Origin: Pseudomonadota bacterium
GTDB lineage: Bacteria > Desulfobacterota > Desulfovibrionia > Desulfovibrionales > Desulfovibrionaceae
NCBI GenBank assembly: GCA_023460395.1
Contig: JAEWQB010000010.1
Span: 124,001 to 188,000, forward strand
Direction of reading: 5' to 3'
Length of the DNA: 64,000 bases
In this document: positions 33,297 through 42,448 of the stretch, piece by piece
Numbering within the stretch: the first letter of the stretch is position 1
Layout of the letters: the number at the start of each line of letters is the position of its first letter
Made by a program: the position numbers and the translations under genes
Notes under the pieces: generated by a model
The model's database searches: none
Told to the model about the DNA's origin: nothing
Seen by the model: the letters and a program-made list of their open reading frames with translations, nothing else

Positions 33297-34325
33297 ATGC
33301 GTCAAGTTACGGTTACGGAACATCTCCTTTTACATCAAACCAAGTCTCCCGCCGCTACAGGGCGATTTACCGCGCTGTTGTATGACCTGATTCTTTCCGC
33401 AAAGATCATTTCCCGTGCCGTGAACAAGGCTGGCTTGGTAGATATTTTGGGTGCCACCGGCGATGTGAACGTGCAGGGCGAACAGGTGCAAAAGCTGGAC
33501 GAACTGGCAAACCGCACCCTTATTCACCGCATGGAACGCACTGGCGTGCTGTGCGCCATGGCTTCTGAGGAAAATGCGGACCTGATCCGTATTCCTGAAC
33601 GGTTTACGCGCGGGGACTACATTCTCATCTTTGACCCGCTTGACGGTTCTTCCAATATTGATGTGAACATCAATGTGGGCACCATTTTTTCCATTTTACG
33701 GCGCACGTCTCCTTCTGAAGACGATGTAACCTTGGCGGACGTTTTACAACGCGGTACGGAGCAGGTGGCTGCCGGTTATTTTCTATACGGACCCTCCACC
33801 ATGCTGGTGTATACCGCCGGACAGGGGGTTCACGGGTTCACACTGGACCCCACTGTGGGAGAATTTTTACTCTCCCACCCGGATATTCGCATTCCAGAAC
33901 GGGGCAAAACCTATTCAGTCAATGAGGCGTACTCTCACTATTGGGATACGCCAACCCGTAATATTGTTGAATATTTTAAGGGAATGGATAACGAGCGCGG
34001 CGTGCCGTATTCTTCGCGCTACGTCGGCTCCCTTGTGGCGGACTTTCATCGAAATCTGCTCAACGGCGGAATATTCATGTACCCCATGGACCACCGCACG
34101 CCGCTGAAGCCTCATGGTAAATTGCGTCTGCTGTGCGAGGCGTCACCCCTTGCCTTTGTGGTGGAGCAGGCAGGCGGTCTGGCTACAGACGGTTCCCGGC
34201 GTATTCTGGATATCGCCCCCGGCGAATTACACGAGCGTGTGCCGTTGTTTATCGGCTCTCCTAGGGACGTGGAAGACGTATCCCGCCTGTATGCCGAAGC
34301 CTCTGGCGATTCCCAAAGCGAGTAG
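33297..34325 (+). CDS. fbp: Class I fructose-1,6-bisphosphatase
   Basis: Gluconeogenic phosphatase making fructose 6-phosphate. The Li-sensitive phosphatase motif FDPLDGSSNIDVNINVGTIF is clear; also YFLYGPSTMLVYT, SSRYVGSLVADFHRNLLNGG and PLAFVVEQAGG. 342 residues. ATG 33297 is preferred over 33285 because GGAGG lies 5 nt upstream. With the pyruvate carboxylase and PEP-synthase-like genes of this window it completes a gluconeogenic set. Confidence 0.96.
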   Translation: MRQVTVTEHLLLHQTKSPAATGRFTALLYDLILSAKIISRAVNKAGLVDILGATGDVNVQGEQVQKLDELANRTLIHRMERTGVLCAMASEENADLIRIPERFTRGDYILIFDPLDGSSNIDVNINVGTIFSILRRTSPSEDDVTLADVLQRGTEQVAAGYFLYGPSTMLVYTAGQGVHGFTLDPTVGEFLLSHPDIRIPERGKTYSVNEAYSHYWDTPTRNIVEYFKGMDNERGVPYSSRYVGSLVADFHRNLLNGGIFMYPMDHRTPLKPHGKLRLLCEASPLAFVVEQAGGLATDGSRRILDIAPGELHERVPLFIGSPRDVEDVSRLYAEASGDSQSE

Positions 34326-34386
34326 GGCGGCGCCGTGCTGATATACAATCGGGATACGGTCCCCGCAACGCCTCACGATGAGAGCC

Positions 34387-35535
34387 ATGATAACCCTCGG
34401 CATTGAAAGTTCCTGCGATGAAACCGCGTTGGCCCTTGTGCGGGACGGAAAGCTGCTGGATAGCGTCATGTCCAGCCAGACAGACATCCACGCGCTGTTT
34501 GGCGGCGTTGTGCCGGAAATTGCCTCGCGTGAACATTACCGGCTCATCGGTCATTTGTATGACGACCTTCTCTCCCGTAGCGGAACAGCGCTGGATTCCG
34601 TAGACACCATTGCGGTTTCCCGCGGACCGGGGTTGCTGGGCAGTCTGCTCGTGGGGCTGGGGTTTGCCAAAGGACTGGCTGCGGCTAGCGGGGCGCGTTT
34701 AGTGGGAGTGAACCATCTACATGCTCATCTGTTGGCTCCGGCTCTGGAGCAGCCCATGCATTTCCCGGCGGCGGGACTGCTGGTTTCTGGGGGGCATACG
34801 CATACGTATCACATCTTTGGTCCAGACAATTTTGCGCTGTTGGGGAGAACTCTGGATGACGCTGCGGGAGAAGCCTTCGACAAGGTAGCGAAAATGCTGA
34901 ATATGCCCTATCCCGGAGGGCGTATTATTGACGTGCTCGGACGTCTGGCTGCCCCCGATGTACGCATGTTCACCAAGCCGTATGTGGATAACGATTCGCT
35001 GGACTTCAGCTTCAGCGGGTTGAAAACCGCAGTCAGTCTGTACGTGGAAAAACATCCCACGCTCCGGCTTGCTTCTCCGAATGCGGCAGTGGATTTGCTG
35101 ACCGCAGTCCAGTCGGGAGCGGGAGAGGGGGCTGTACCAGAAGGGCTGGCAGCGCTTTGCGCCTCGTTTAATTACACCGTGGCGGAAACACTGCGTATCA
35201 AGGTCTGCCGGGCACTGGAACGCCTGATGCGGCAACCGGATTCGGCTCCGCGTTCTCTTGTGGTGGCAGGCGGTGTCGCGGCGAACAGCCGGGTACGTGA
35301 GGCCATGGGGCACGCCGCGGAATCATTCGGAATCCCTTTGATGGTGCCGTCGCCCGCGCTTTGCACGGACAATGGTGCCATGGTGGCTTGCGCGGGGGAA
35401 ATGCTGGCCCGTATGGGATACCGCCATGGATTAGAGCTGGATGCCATACCGCGAGGACAAAAAATTCCCGATGACTACGAGAAGGATACCCCCACCCCCT
35501 TTCCGGGGAAATGCGGAGCCTCCCTTGACACCTAG
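34387..35535 (+). CDS. tsaD: tRNA N6-threonylcarbamoyladenosine synthase subunit TsaD
   Basis: Transfers threonylcarbamoyl to A37 of ANN-decoding tRNAs. ASKHA-fold motifs: ITLGIESSCDETALALV, the metal-binding VNHLHAHLLAP, LLVSGGHTHTYHI, DDAAGEAFDKVAKMLNMPYPGG and VVAGGVAANSRVRE. It has 382 residues, above the usual 340 because of an insert around residues 220-255. I start at ATG 34387, where the conserved sequence begins; ATG 34378 lies three codons upstream. The trxA promoter overlaps its last codons. Confidence 0.94.
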   Translation: MITLGIESSCDETALALVRDGKLLDSVMSSQTDIHALFGGVVPEIASREHYRLIGHLYDDLLSRSGTALDSVDTIAVSRGPGLLGSLLVGLGFAKGLAAASGARLVGVNHLHAHLLAPALEQPMHFPAAGLLVSGGHTHTYHIFGPDNFALLGRTLDDAAGEAFDKVAKMLNMPYPGGRIIDVLGRLAAPDVRMFTKPYVDNDSLDFSFSGLKTAVSLYVEKHPTLRLASPNAAVDLLTAVQSGAGEGAVPEGLAALCASFNYTVAETLRIKVCRALERLMRQPDSAPRSLVVAGGVAANSRVREAMGHAAESFGIPLMVPSPALCTDNGAMVACAGEMLARMGYRHGLELDAIPRGQKIPDDYEKDTPTPFPGKCGASLDT

Positions 35536-35553
35536 GGAAACCACTAATATCTA
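35525..35553 (+). promoter_or_regulatory. Sigma-70 promoter for trxA-trxB-bamD
   Basis: Consensus TTGACA, 17-nt spacer, TATCTA. It overlaps the tsaD stop codon and gives a leader of about 95 nt before trxA. Confidence 0.7.
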
Positions 35554-35653
35554 TACTCGATAGAGCGACGGATGGTTCCTTTCATGGACATCCGTTACGC
35601 CAGATACAACAAACAAAGTCGATCCCCGACGTAAACGTACAAAGGAGCAAACG

Positions 35654-35977
35654 ATGGCTGTTCAGGTGACCGATGCTAATTTTGAGGCTGAGATTCTTAA
35701 ATCCGGCATTCCCGCTCTCGTGGACTTCTGGGCACCGTGGTGCGGTCCTTGTCGCGCGATGGGTCCCGTTATTGATGAACTGGCCACCGAATACGACGGC
35801 AAGGTTCGCATCGTGAAGATGAACGTGGACGATAATCCCGCAACGCCCAGCAAGTACGGTATCCGCGCCATTCCTACCATTATCCTTTTCAAGAACGGCG
35901 AAGTGGTTGAGCAGATCACCGGCGCAGTGTCCAAAAGCAGCATTAAGGATATGATCTCGCAGAAGGCGCTGGGCTAA
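35654..35977 (+). CDS. trxA: Thioredoxin
   Basis: Canonical 107-residue thioredoxin with the active site FWAPWCGPCRAMGP, the cis-Pro loop RAIPTI and GEVVEQITGAVSK. It is reduced by the product of the next gene, whose ATG overlaps the trxA stop (TAATG). AAAGGAG precedes the ATG at 35654. Its own strong promoter lies about 100 nt upstream. Confidence 0.97.
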   Translation: MAVQVTDANFEAEILKSGIPALVDFWAPWCGPCRAMGPVIDELATEYDGKVRIVKMNVDDNPATPSKYGIRAIPTIILFKNGEVVEQITGAVSKSSIKDMISQKALG

Positions 35978-36894
35978 TGAAAGACTACGATTCCCTTGTG
36001 ATAGGGGGTGGCCCTGCCGGTGTGACGGCCGCCCTTTATCTGTTGCGTTCCGGCATGAAAACCGCCTTCGTGGAGATGCTTTCTCCGGGTGGACAGTTGC
36101 TTATGACTGAGTCCATCGAGAATTATCCCGGATTCCCGAAAGGCCTGAAAGGCTATGAACTCGCCGACCTTTTTGAAGCGCATCTGGAAAACTTTTCATA
36201 CGACAAGTACACCGATGCCGTTCAGGAAGTTGTCGCGGATGGGAATCTCTACACGGTGCGCATCGGGGATGAGTGGGTTCGGACTCGCAGCATTATCGTT
36301 TGTACCGGCGCGCGGTACAAAAAACTGGGATTGCCTAATGAAGAGCATCTGACAGGACGGGGTATTTCCTACTGTGCTCTGTGTGACGGAAACTTCTTCC
36401 GAGGGCAAGAAGTCGGCGTTGTGGGGGGCGGCAACTCCGCGCTGGAAGAAGCCTTGTACCTTTCCCGTTTGGTGGGTAAGCTGCACCTTATTCACCGGCG
36501 GGACGCGTTTCGTGCCACACAGTGCGTGCAGGACAAGATTCGCGCACAAGAAGGCATCCACATTATCAGGAGTGCCGCAGTAACCGCCCTGCATGGGGAA
36601 GATAGCCTGACAGGCGTGACTCTGTGCGACCTGAAGACCGGAGAGGAATCATTCCTGCGGCTCGACGGGTTGTTTATTTTTGTAGGCTATGAGCCTGTGA
36701 AGCATTTTTACCCGGACGGACTGACCACGGATGGCTCCGGGTTTATCGTGACCGACGCTGAAATGGTTACCAGTCTGCCGGGAATTTTTGCCGCCGGGGA
36801 CTGTAGATCCAAATTGTGTCGCCAAGTGGCCACCGCCGTGGGCGATGGGGCCACCGCGGCTAACTCCGCATTCCACTACCTGGAACGTCATTAA
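35977..36894 (+). CDS. trxB: Thioredoxin reductase
   Basis: FAD/NADPH flavoenzyme that reduces thioredoxin. It has the FAD motif VIGGGPAGVTAALY, the redox pair in ISYCALCDGNFF near residues 130-133 (CALC in place of the common CATC), the pyridine nucleotide motif VGGGNSALEEA and the closing PGIFAAGDCR. 305 residues. Start and stop overlap the neighbours as TAATG, so trxA, trxB and bamD are translated in a coupled series. Confidence 0.96.
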   Translation: MKDYDSLVIGGGPAGVTAALYLLRSGMKTAFVEMLSPGGQLLMTESIENYPGFPKGLKGYELADLFEAHLENFSYDKYTDAVQEVVADGNLYTVRIGDEWVRTRSIIVCTGARYKKLGLPNEEHLTGRGISYCALCDGNFFRGQEVGVVGGGNSALEEALYLSRLVGKLHLIHRRDAFRATQCVQDKIRAQEGIHIIRSAAVTALHGEDSLTGVTLCDLKTGEESFLRLDGLFIFVGYEPVKHFYPDGLTTDGSGFIVTDAEMVTSLPGIFAAGDCRSKLCRQVATAVGDGATAANSAFHYLERH

Positions 36895-37625
36895 TGCGCA
36901 GATCACTTCTTCGTCTTTTTGCCTTGCTGCCAGTGCTGTTCATGCTCAATGGCTGTGGTATAATAGACTATTTTTATCTTCCGCCCCCGGAAGACACGGC
37001 TCAGGAACTCTTTGAGGCGGGCAATGATGCCATGCGTGAAAAGAATTACGCGGCGGCTATTGAGCATTTCAATACCCTCAAAGACAAGTATCCGTTTAGT
37101 CCTTACACGCTGGAAGCGGAGCTTTCGCTGGGCGACGCCTACTTTCTGGATGAAGAATACGGGCTGGCAGTGGATACCTTCAAGGAATTTGAGAGTCTGC
37201 ATCCACGCCATGAGGCAATTCCCTATGTTCTCTTTCAAATAGGGAACGCCAATCTGCTCAGTTTTGTCTCCATTGACAGGCCGCAGACAAATATTGCTGA
37301 GGCATATGAATATTTTGTGCGCCTCAAGCAATCGTATCCCGATTCTGAATACGCCCAGAAGGCGGACGACTATCTGTATAAATGCCGTAAGTATATGGCA
37401 GAACACGAAATTTATGTGGCGGATTTTTATTGGCGCACAGACCGGTATTTGTCCGCGTACTACCGGTACCAAAGCGTTCTCAATAAGTTCTCCGATGTGA
37501 CGGAATATCAAGAGTACGCGCGGGAACGCGCGGACATTGCTTTCCTTAAAGCACAGGAGCAGGAATCCACGCTGGAAAGAGAACGCTACAAAGGTTCGTG
37601 GAAGGATTATTTCGACTGGCTGTAG
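36894..37625 (+). CDS. bamD: Outer membrane assembly lipoprotein BamD
   Basis: TPR lipoprotein of the BAM complex that inserts beta-barrel proteins. The signal peptide ends in the LNGC lipobox (Cys21), followed by TPR-type repeats: AQELFEAGNDAMREKNYAAAIEHFNTLKDKYPFSPY, then the AVDTFKEFESLHPRHEAIPYVLFQIG motif typical of BamD/YfiO. 243 residues. Being in one operon with thioredoxin genes is unusual compared with enteric bacteria. A strong terminator follows. Confidence 0.92.
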   Translation: MRRSLLRLFALLPVLFMLNGCGIIDYFYLPPPEDTAQELFEAGNDAMREKNYAAAIEHFNTLKDKYPFSPYTLEAELSLGDAYFLDEEYGLAVDTFKEFESLHPRHEAIPYVLFQIGNANLLSFVSIDRPQTNIAEAYEYFVRLKQSYPDSEYAQKADDYLYKCRKYMAEHEIYVADFYWRTDRYLSAYYRYQSVLNKFSDVTEYQEYARERADIAFLKAQEQESTLERERYKGSWKDYFDWL

Positions 37626-37664
37626 TGCGCCGCACCGCAGCAGGCGATGCGTTTGTCCGATAGC

Positions 37665-37697
37665 AAAAACGGCCCACCGTCCGGTGGGCCGTTTTTT
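37665..37697 (+). terminator. Strong terminator after bamD
   Basis: An 11-bp stem ACGGCCCACCG/CGGTGGGCCGT, extended by A-T pairs, has a 2-nt loop and is followed by a T run; it is symmetric enough to act on both strands. The next 200 nt (37698-37895) hold only a small hairpin at 37819-37836. Confidence 0.9.
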
Positions 37698-37895
37698 ATG
37701 GCCTGAGCGCAAGACGCATCGGGTGCCGCATTCCTGTACGGTCGGTCCCTAGCTCTTGGTAAAACGGCGCGGTAGTCAAAGCCTCTCATTCCGGGCGAAG
37801 GGACGCCTTTTGCTTCGGCACACTATATACAGTGTGGTAATCCGGGACGGGCTTGGGGAAATTGAATACTGTGCCGTTACTGCGGGCAGAATTTT

Positions 37896-38528
37896 TTAAA
37901 GCGATGTTCCGTCAGGTTCCTGTGTGCCGTTGATTCTGTCGGCATCGTCCGAGGGAAGGGCAAATTCGCGGATAGCGTCCCATATAGCCGTAAGTCCTAT
38001 ACCGGATTCGGATGAGGAAATGATGGGACGAGTCCCCTGAAGCAGCGATGCCCATTCCTGCTGACGGCTGGCCCGCTCTCGTTGCTTACATTTATCTGCT
38101 TTTGTCAGAATGGGGAGCAGTGGAATATGAATGTTTCGCGCATACGCGGTGAGGTCAATATCCAGTTTTTGGGGAGAAACTCGGCAGTCCAGCAGTATTG
38201 CCAGTGCCTTGAGTTCCGGTGTTCCCGTGAGATACGCATTGATAAGCTTTGCCCATTTTTCTCTGTCGCTTTTAGCGGCGCGGGCGTAGCCATATCCGGG
38301 AAGGTCCACAAGATAGAAGCTCCCCGGTTCTACGCGATAGTAGTTTAAGCTCTGCGTTTTTCCCGGAGTGGAGCTTATACGCGCCAGCTTTTTGCGACCA
38401 GCGAGTGCGTTAATGAGGGAAGACTTTCCCACATTGGAACGTCCCGCCAGCGCAATCTGCGGTGTGTCGACTTTCCTGAGCTGGTCCATCGTGTATATAG
38501 TATCTTCAAGAATAAGCTGTGGTTGCAT
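37896..38528 (-). CDS. engB: Ribosome biogenesis GTP-binding protein EngB/YsxC
   Basis: GTPase needed for late 50S assembly. It has G1 GRSNVGKSSLINAL, G2 STPGKTQSLNYY, G3 DLPGYGYA and G4 TKADK, plus the SSESGIGL G5-like element. 210 residues; the C-terminal 20 residues are an extension rich in Asp and Gly. ATG 38528 has a poor ribosome site. It is divergent from aroQ. Confidence 0.94.
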   Translation of the reverse strand: MQPQLILEDTIYTMDQLRKVDTPQIALAGRSNVGKSSLINALAGRKKLARISSTPGKTQSLNYYRVEPGSFYLVDLPGYGYARAAKSDREKWAKLINAYLTGTPELKALAILLDCRVSPQKLDIDLTAYARNIHIPLLPILTKADKCKQRERASRQQEWASLLQGTRPIISSSESGIGLTAIWDAIREFALPSDDADRINGTQEPDGTSL

Positions 38529-38588
38529 GGGGGTATAGTCCTATGGAGTGCAAGCGCGTGGGGGACAACGTAGGCTGTCCGGCACGGC

Positions 38589-38617
38589 TTGACAGAAGAA
38601 GGCAGTTCAGAAATTAT
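38589..38617 (+). promoter_or_regulatory. Putative sigma-70 promoter for aroQ
   Basis: Consensus TTGACA, 17-nt spacer, AATTAT, about 70 nt before the aroQ start codon and clear of the divergent engB coding region. Confidence 0.6.
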
Positions 38618-38684
38618 ACCGGGATTTCGTCCGGGTACACGAAACTGCTATCAGAATCGGCTACGAAACACAAAGGGGAATGGC

Positions 38685-39143
38685 ATGGCCCGGTACAGAT
38701 TTCTGGTTCTCAACGGTCCTAATCTTGGCGCTTTGGGCAAACGCCAGCCTGAAATATACGGAACACAGGGAATGGACGCGCTACACGAACTGGCAGACCG
38801 CGTGCTTGGCCCGCGCGTTGCCGATGTGGACCTTGCCTATTATCAGACCAACAGCGAAGGCGGGCTTATAGACCGTCTTGAGCTTGCACGGGAAGAGGGC
38901 ATTCACGGTGTCGTTCTGAACGCCGGCGCCTACACGCACACTAGCCTTGCACTGGCGGATTGCCTTGCGTGGATAGCTGTTCCCTGTGTGGAAGTGCACT
39001 TGAGCAATGTGCTGGCACGCTCCGAACCATTGCGCCAAAAGAGTTATATCGGGCGCCACGTCATCGGCGTGGTCGCCGGGTTCGGTATGCTCAGTTATGC
39101 GTTAGCCATACAGGCTCTTGTGCAGCACCTTGAAAAAAGGTAA
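38685..39143 (+). CDS. aroQ: Type II 3-dehydroquinate dehydratase
   Basis: Third step of the shikimate pathway. Family signatures: LVLNGPNLGALGKRQPEIYG, YQTNSEGGLIDRL, VLNAGAYTHTSLAL (active loop Tyr/His) and VEVHLSN. 152 residues. ATG 38685 has AAAGGGG at good spacing; an ATG 5 nt upstream is out of frame. It is followed by a terminator-like hairpin and efp, a common aroQ-efp pairing. Confidence 0.95.
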   Translation: MARYRFLVLNGPNLGALGKRQPEIYGTQGMDALHELADRVLGPRVADVDLAYYQTNSEGGLIDRLELAREEGIHGVVLNAGAYTHTSLALADCLAWIAVPCVEVHLSNVLARSEPLRQKSYIGRHVIGVVAGFGMLSYALAIQALVQHLEKR

Positions 39144-39151
39144 TGTCTCTG

Positions 39152-39177
39152 GTCCCGTTGGTCGGGATGCTTTTTTT
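39152..39177 (+). terminator. Terminator or attenuator between aroQ and efp
   Basis: A 6-bp stem (GTCCCG/CGGGAT with one wobble) is followed by GC and seven T residues, 50 nt before efp. Confidence 0.65.
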
Positions 39178-39224
39178 ATACGACACTTCTCGGTGCAACA
39201 CCGAAATTTTTTGGAGGAGTTCTC

Positions 39225-39785
39225 ATGTATTCCACTACTGATTTCAAACGCGGCCTTAAAATTTTAATGGACGATACGCCGTATGAAATTATTGAATTCC
39301 AGCATTTTAAGCCCGGTAAAGGCGGCGCAATGGTGCGCACAAAACTGCGTAACCTGCTGAACGGTCGAGTGGTGGATAAAACCTACCGTTCCGGGGAAAA
39401 AGTCGGGCGTCCTGATATTGAGCACCGCGAAATGCAGTATTTGTATCTTGAAGGTGAAAATTTGGTCCTCATGGACATGGGTTCCTATGAGCAGCACTAT
39501 ATGTCCGCGGAAAATGCCGACGGCAAAGGCGATTTTCTTAAAGACGGGCAGGTTGTCAAAGTGATGTTGTATAATGGGGAGCCGCTAGATCTGGAATTGC
39601 CCGCGTCCATGGTGCTGGAAGTAACGCATACTGAGCCGGGTGCCAAAGGCGATACGGTTTCCAATGTCACCAAGCCTGCGACTCTGGAAACAGGGATTGT
39701 CGTTAACGTGCCGCTGTTCATTACTATTGGTAACCGTGTGAAAGTGAACACGGAAACCCGCGAGTATCTGAGCCGGGAAAACTAG
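39225..39785 (+). CDS. efp: Elongation factor P
   Basis: Relieves ribosome stalling at polyproline. Three-domain protein of 186 residues. The domain I loop reads HFKPGKGGA, with a Lys at the position modified by EpmA/B in enteric bacteria; no epmA/B genes are in the window, so the modification state is unknown. Signature VTHTEPGAKGDT...KPATLETG is present. ATG 39225 follows TTGGAGGAG. A 12-bp terminator follows. Confidence 0.97.
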   Translation: MYSTTDFKRGLKILMDDTPYEIIEFQHFKPGKGGAMVRTKLRNLLNGRVVDKTYRSGEKVGRPDIEHREMQYLYLEGENLVLMDMGSYEQHYMSAENADGKGDFLKDGQVVKVMLYNGEPLDLELPASMVLEVTHTEPGAKGDTVSNVTKPATLETGIVVNVPLFITIGNRVKVNTETREYLSREN

Positions 39786-39850
39786 CATTCGTACCGTCCC
39801 GCAACCCGGTTCCGGCTGGGCGAGTGTGGACGAGGAAGCTGTAATACGGT

Positions 39851-39889
39851 AAGGGATATGGCTGTTATTTGTGGCCGTATCCCTTTTTT
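39851..39889 (+). terminator. Strong terminator after efp, overlapping the ftsK 5' end
   Basis: A 12-bp stem (AAGGGATATGGC with GGCCGTATCCCTT, one G-T pair) and an 11-nt loop run into six T residues. The GTG start proposed for ftsK at 39871 falls inside the loop and right arm. Confidence 0.85.
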
Positions 39890-42384
39890 CTTTACTGTTT
39901 TCGGAGGGTAGTTCTACGGACGGCAACCGCGTGGCACGCGAACTGTTTTCACTGTTTCTCCTTTTCTGGGGTCTGTTCTTGTTGTTGAGCCTCGGCTCAT
40001 ACAGCCAGCTCGACCCCAGCCTGAACCATGTGGTCAGTTCGCCGGTCACTATTCATAATGCCGCCGGAGTGTTCGGAGCGTATCTCGCCGGTATGCTGGT
40101 GGATTTTTTCGGCATTGCATCCTACTTGTGGGCGATGGGCTTTGTCTTTGCCGGAGGGCGTAATTTTATTCGCGGCCTTGAGGCGCTGTGGTGGCGCTGG
40201 CTGGGCATCGTCCTCTTTGGCATTAGTCTTTGCGCGCTCGCTTCCGCAGTGGGCATGCAGGTTGGAGATATTGCCGGAGGCGGGCTGTTGGGCAACCAGT
40301 TGTACTCCGTGGGCTGGTACTACCTGCGGCCCATCGGGGCTACACTGCTTTGGCTTTTTGTTACTATCTGCTCCATACAGTTGAGCATAGGAATTTCTTG
40401 GGCGGAGGTGGCAGGTTTTCTGAGGCGTGCGTTTGCGGAATGGCTGGAGCGTCGTAAAGCCGACTCTTTGCGAAATGCCAGAAGAGAACGAGATGGTTCG
40501 TCCGGCGTGGTCGTGTCTGCCCCGTCCTTTTCCGCGAGTGCGGAAGAAGAGGTTTCGCGAAAACGGCGTGTCATTACGGAGGGTGGGGTGCGAAAGGCGT
40601 TCGGAGCGCTTTGTGCCTTTTTTCGTCCCCGCAAACGCGCTGAACAGGCAGGCCTGCTCGTACTTGCTGAGGATGTGACTCCCGTGGACACTCCTCAAAG
40701 CAGGGCGATCACGGGAATGGCGCGTTCCAGTTCGCGGGAAGTTCCGGTTCTTCTTCCTCAAAACGAGAGTTTTCAAGCCGATAGCGGACTGGTCATTGAT
40801 GAGCCGGTGACAGCGCATGGCGGAGAGTTGCTGGCCCCCTTCCCGGAAACACCCACGGCTCCTCCCCGTGCGGCGGCGAAACGTCCTGCTCCACCTAAGG
40901 TGAAAACCGGCGGAAAGGTACGCATGCCCCCGCTTGATTTGCTTTCTGATCACACAGGGGACAGTAACCGTACTCCCCGTGATGTACTGGAAGATAAGGG
41001 ACGCTTACTCATTGAATGTTTGGCGGACTTTGGTGTGCAAGGCGAACTGCAACGCATCACACCCGGTCCCGTGGTCACCATGTTTGAGATTAAGCCTGCT
41101 CCCGGTGTGAAGGTGAGCCGCATTGCCAATCTTTCGGACGATCTTGCCATGGCTTTGCGTGCTATTTCCGTGCGTATTCAGGCACCTATTCCCGGCAAGG
41201 ACAGCGTGGGTATAGAAATTCCCAACGATGTCCGGGAAATGGTCTGCTTGCGGGAACTTCTCTCCGCAGACGTCTTTCGTAAGTCCGCTCTACCTCTCAC
41301 GCTTGCCATCGGCAAAGACATCTCCGGCATTCCCTTTGCCACAGACTTGGCTAAAATGCCGCACCTGCTGGTAGCAGGGGCTACGGGGCAGGGGAAAAGC
41401 GTGTTTATTAACTCGGTGTTAATGAGTCTGCTGTATCGCACTACGCCGGAAGAGTTGCAACTTTTGCTGGTAGACCCCAAACGCATTGAACTGGCTGTGT
41501 ATGCCGACATGCCCCATCTTGTGCATCCTGTGGTGACGGATATGTCACAGGCCAAAAACGCGCTGGATTGGGCGGTGCACGAAATGGACAAGCGGTACGA
41601 GTCCATGGCGGTGTTGGGCGTGCGAAATATCATCAGCTACAATGAAAAGCTTGCGTCTTTGGGGAACGACGTACCCGAACAGTATATCGGTCTGGAGTCT
41701 ATGCCGTATCTGGTTATTATTATTGATGAGCTTGCGGACCTCATGCTTACTGCCGCCAAAGAGGTGGAAACCAGCATAGTGCGCTTGGCACAGTTGGCCC
41801 GCGCGGCGGGAATTCATCTTATTTTGGCTACGCAGCGACCTAGCGTGGACGTGGTGACCGGATTGATTAAGGCGAACTTCCCGTGCCGTATCTCTTTTCA
41901 GGTAACGGCAAAACATGACTCACGCACTATTTTGGACACCGTGGGAGCAGAGCATCTGCTGGGTAAGGGCGACATGCTTTTCAAGGCGGGCGGCGGGCGC
42001 TTGCAGCGTATGCACGGTGCGTTTGTGAGCGATGAGGATGTTGTTGCGGTTGTGGATTTCTGGAAAACGCAGCTTCCCCCCTCGTATAAAGTCGATTTTG
42101 CCGAGTGGGGCAGCGAAGGAACAGGCGATCTGGGCGGTTACGACGGAAACGGCGGTCCCATGGGTATTACTTCCGATGACCCCATGTACGCAGAGTGCCT
42201 CGCGTTTGTTATGCAACAGGGTAAGGCTTCCATTTCTCTTATTCAGCGTCGTTTCCGCATCGGCTTTAACCGGGCAGCTCGGTATGTGGAACAGATGGAA
42301 CAAGACGGCATTATTGGTCCAGCGGATGGGAGTAAGCCCCGGTCGGTGGTGGGTACCATACCTATGGGAAAAGATGACTTTTAG
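39871..42384 (+). CDS. ftsK: DNA translocase FtsK/SpoIIIE
   Basis: Septal DNA pump that resolves chromosome dimers together with XerCD. About four N-terminal membrane helices (residues 20-175), a linker of about 190 residues, then the motor: Walker A VAGATGQGKSVFIN, Walker B VIIIDELADLM, LILATQRPSVDVVTGLIKANFP, and a C-terminal winged-helix gamma domain (AECLAFVMQQGKASISLIQRRFRIGFNRAARYVEQME). 837 residues. The start is uncertain: GTG 39871 lies within the efp terminator; GTG 39931 is the next in-frame choice. xerD is also in the window. lolA follows. Confidence 0.93.
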   Translation: MAVSLFSLLFSEGSSTDGNRVARELFSLFLLFWGLFLLLSLGSYSQLDPSLNHVVSSPVTIHNAAGVFGAYLAGMLVDFFGIASYLWAMGFVFAGGRNFIRGLEALWWRWLGIVLFGISLCALASAVGMQVGDIAGGGLLGNQLYSVGWYYLRPIGATLLWLFVTICSIQLSIGISWAEVAGFLRRAFAEWLERRKADSLRNARRERDGSSGVVVSAPSFSASAEEEVSRKRRVITEGGVRKAFGALCAFFRPRKRAEQAGLLVLAEDVTPVDTPQSRAITGMARSSSREVPVLLPQNESFQADSGLVIDEPVTAHGGELLAPFPETPTAPPRAAAKRPAPPKVKTGGKVRMPPLDLLSDHTGDSNRTPRDVLEDKGRLLIECLADFGVQGELQRITPGPVVTMFEIKPAPGVKVSRIANLSDDLAMALRAISVRIQAPIPGKDSVGIEIPNDVREMVCLRELLSADVFRKSALPLTLAIGKDISGIPFATDLAKMPHLLVAGATGQGKSVFINSVLMSLLYRTTPEELQLLLVDPKRIELAVYADMPHLVHPVVTDMSQAKNALDWAVHEMDKRYESMAVLGVRNIISYNEKLASLGNDVPEQYIGLESMPYLVIIIDELADLMLTAAKEVETSIVRLAQLARAAGIHLILATQRPSVDVVTGLIKANFPCRISFQVTAKHDSRTILDTVGAEHLLGKGDMLFKAGGGRLQRMHGAFVSDEDVVAVVDFWKTQLPPSYKVDFAEWGSEGTGDLGGYDGNGGPMGITSDDPMYAECLAFVMQQGKASISLIQRRFRIGFNRAARYVEQMEQDGIIGPADGSKPRSVVGTIPMGKDDF

Positions 42385-42448
42385 AAATATGTGCCGGTGC
42401 GGTGTTTTCATACAGAAGACCGGACTGATGGTCGGTAAAAGAGGGGTT

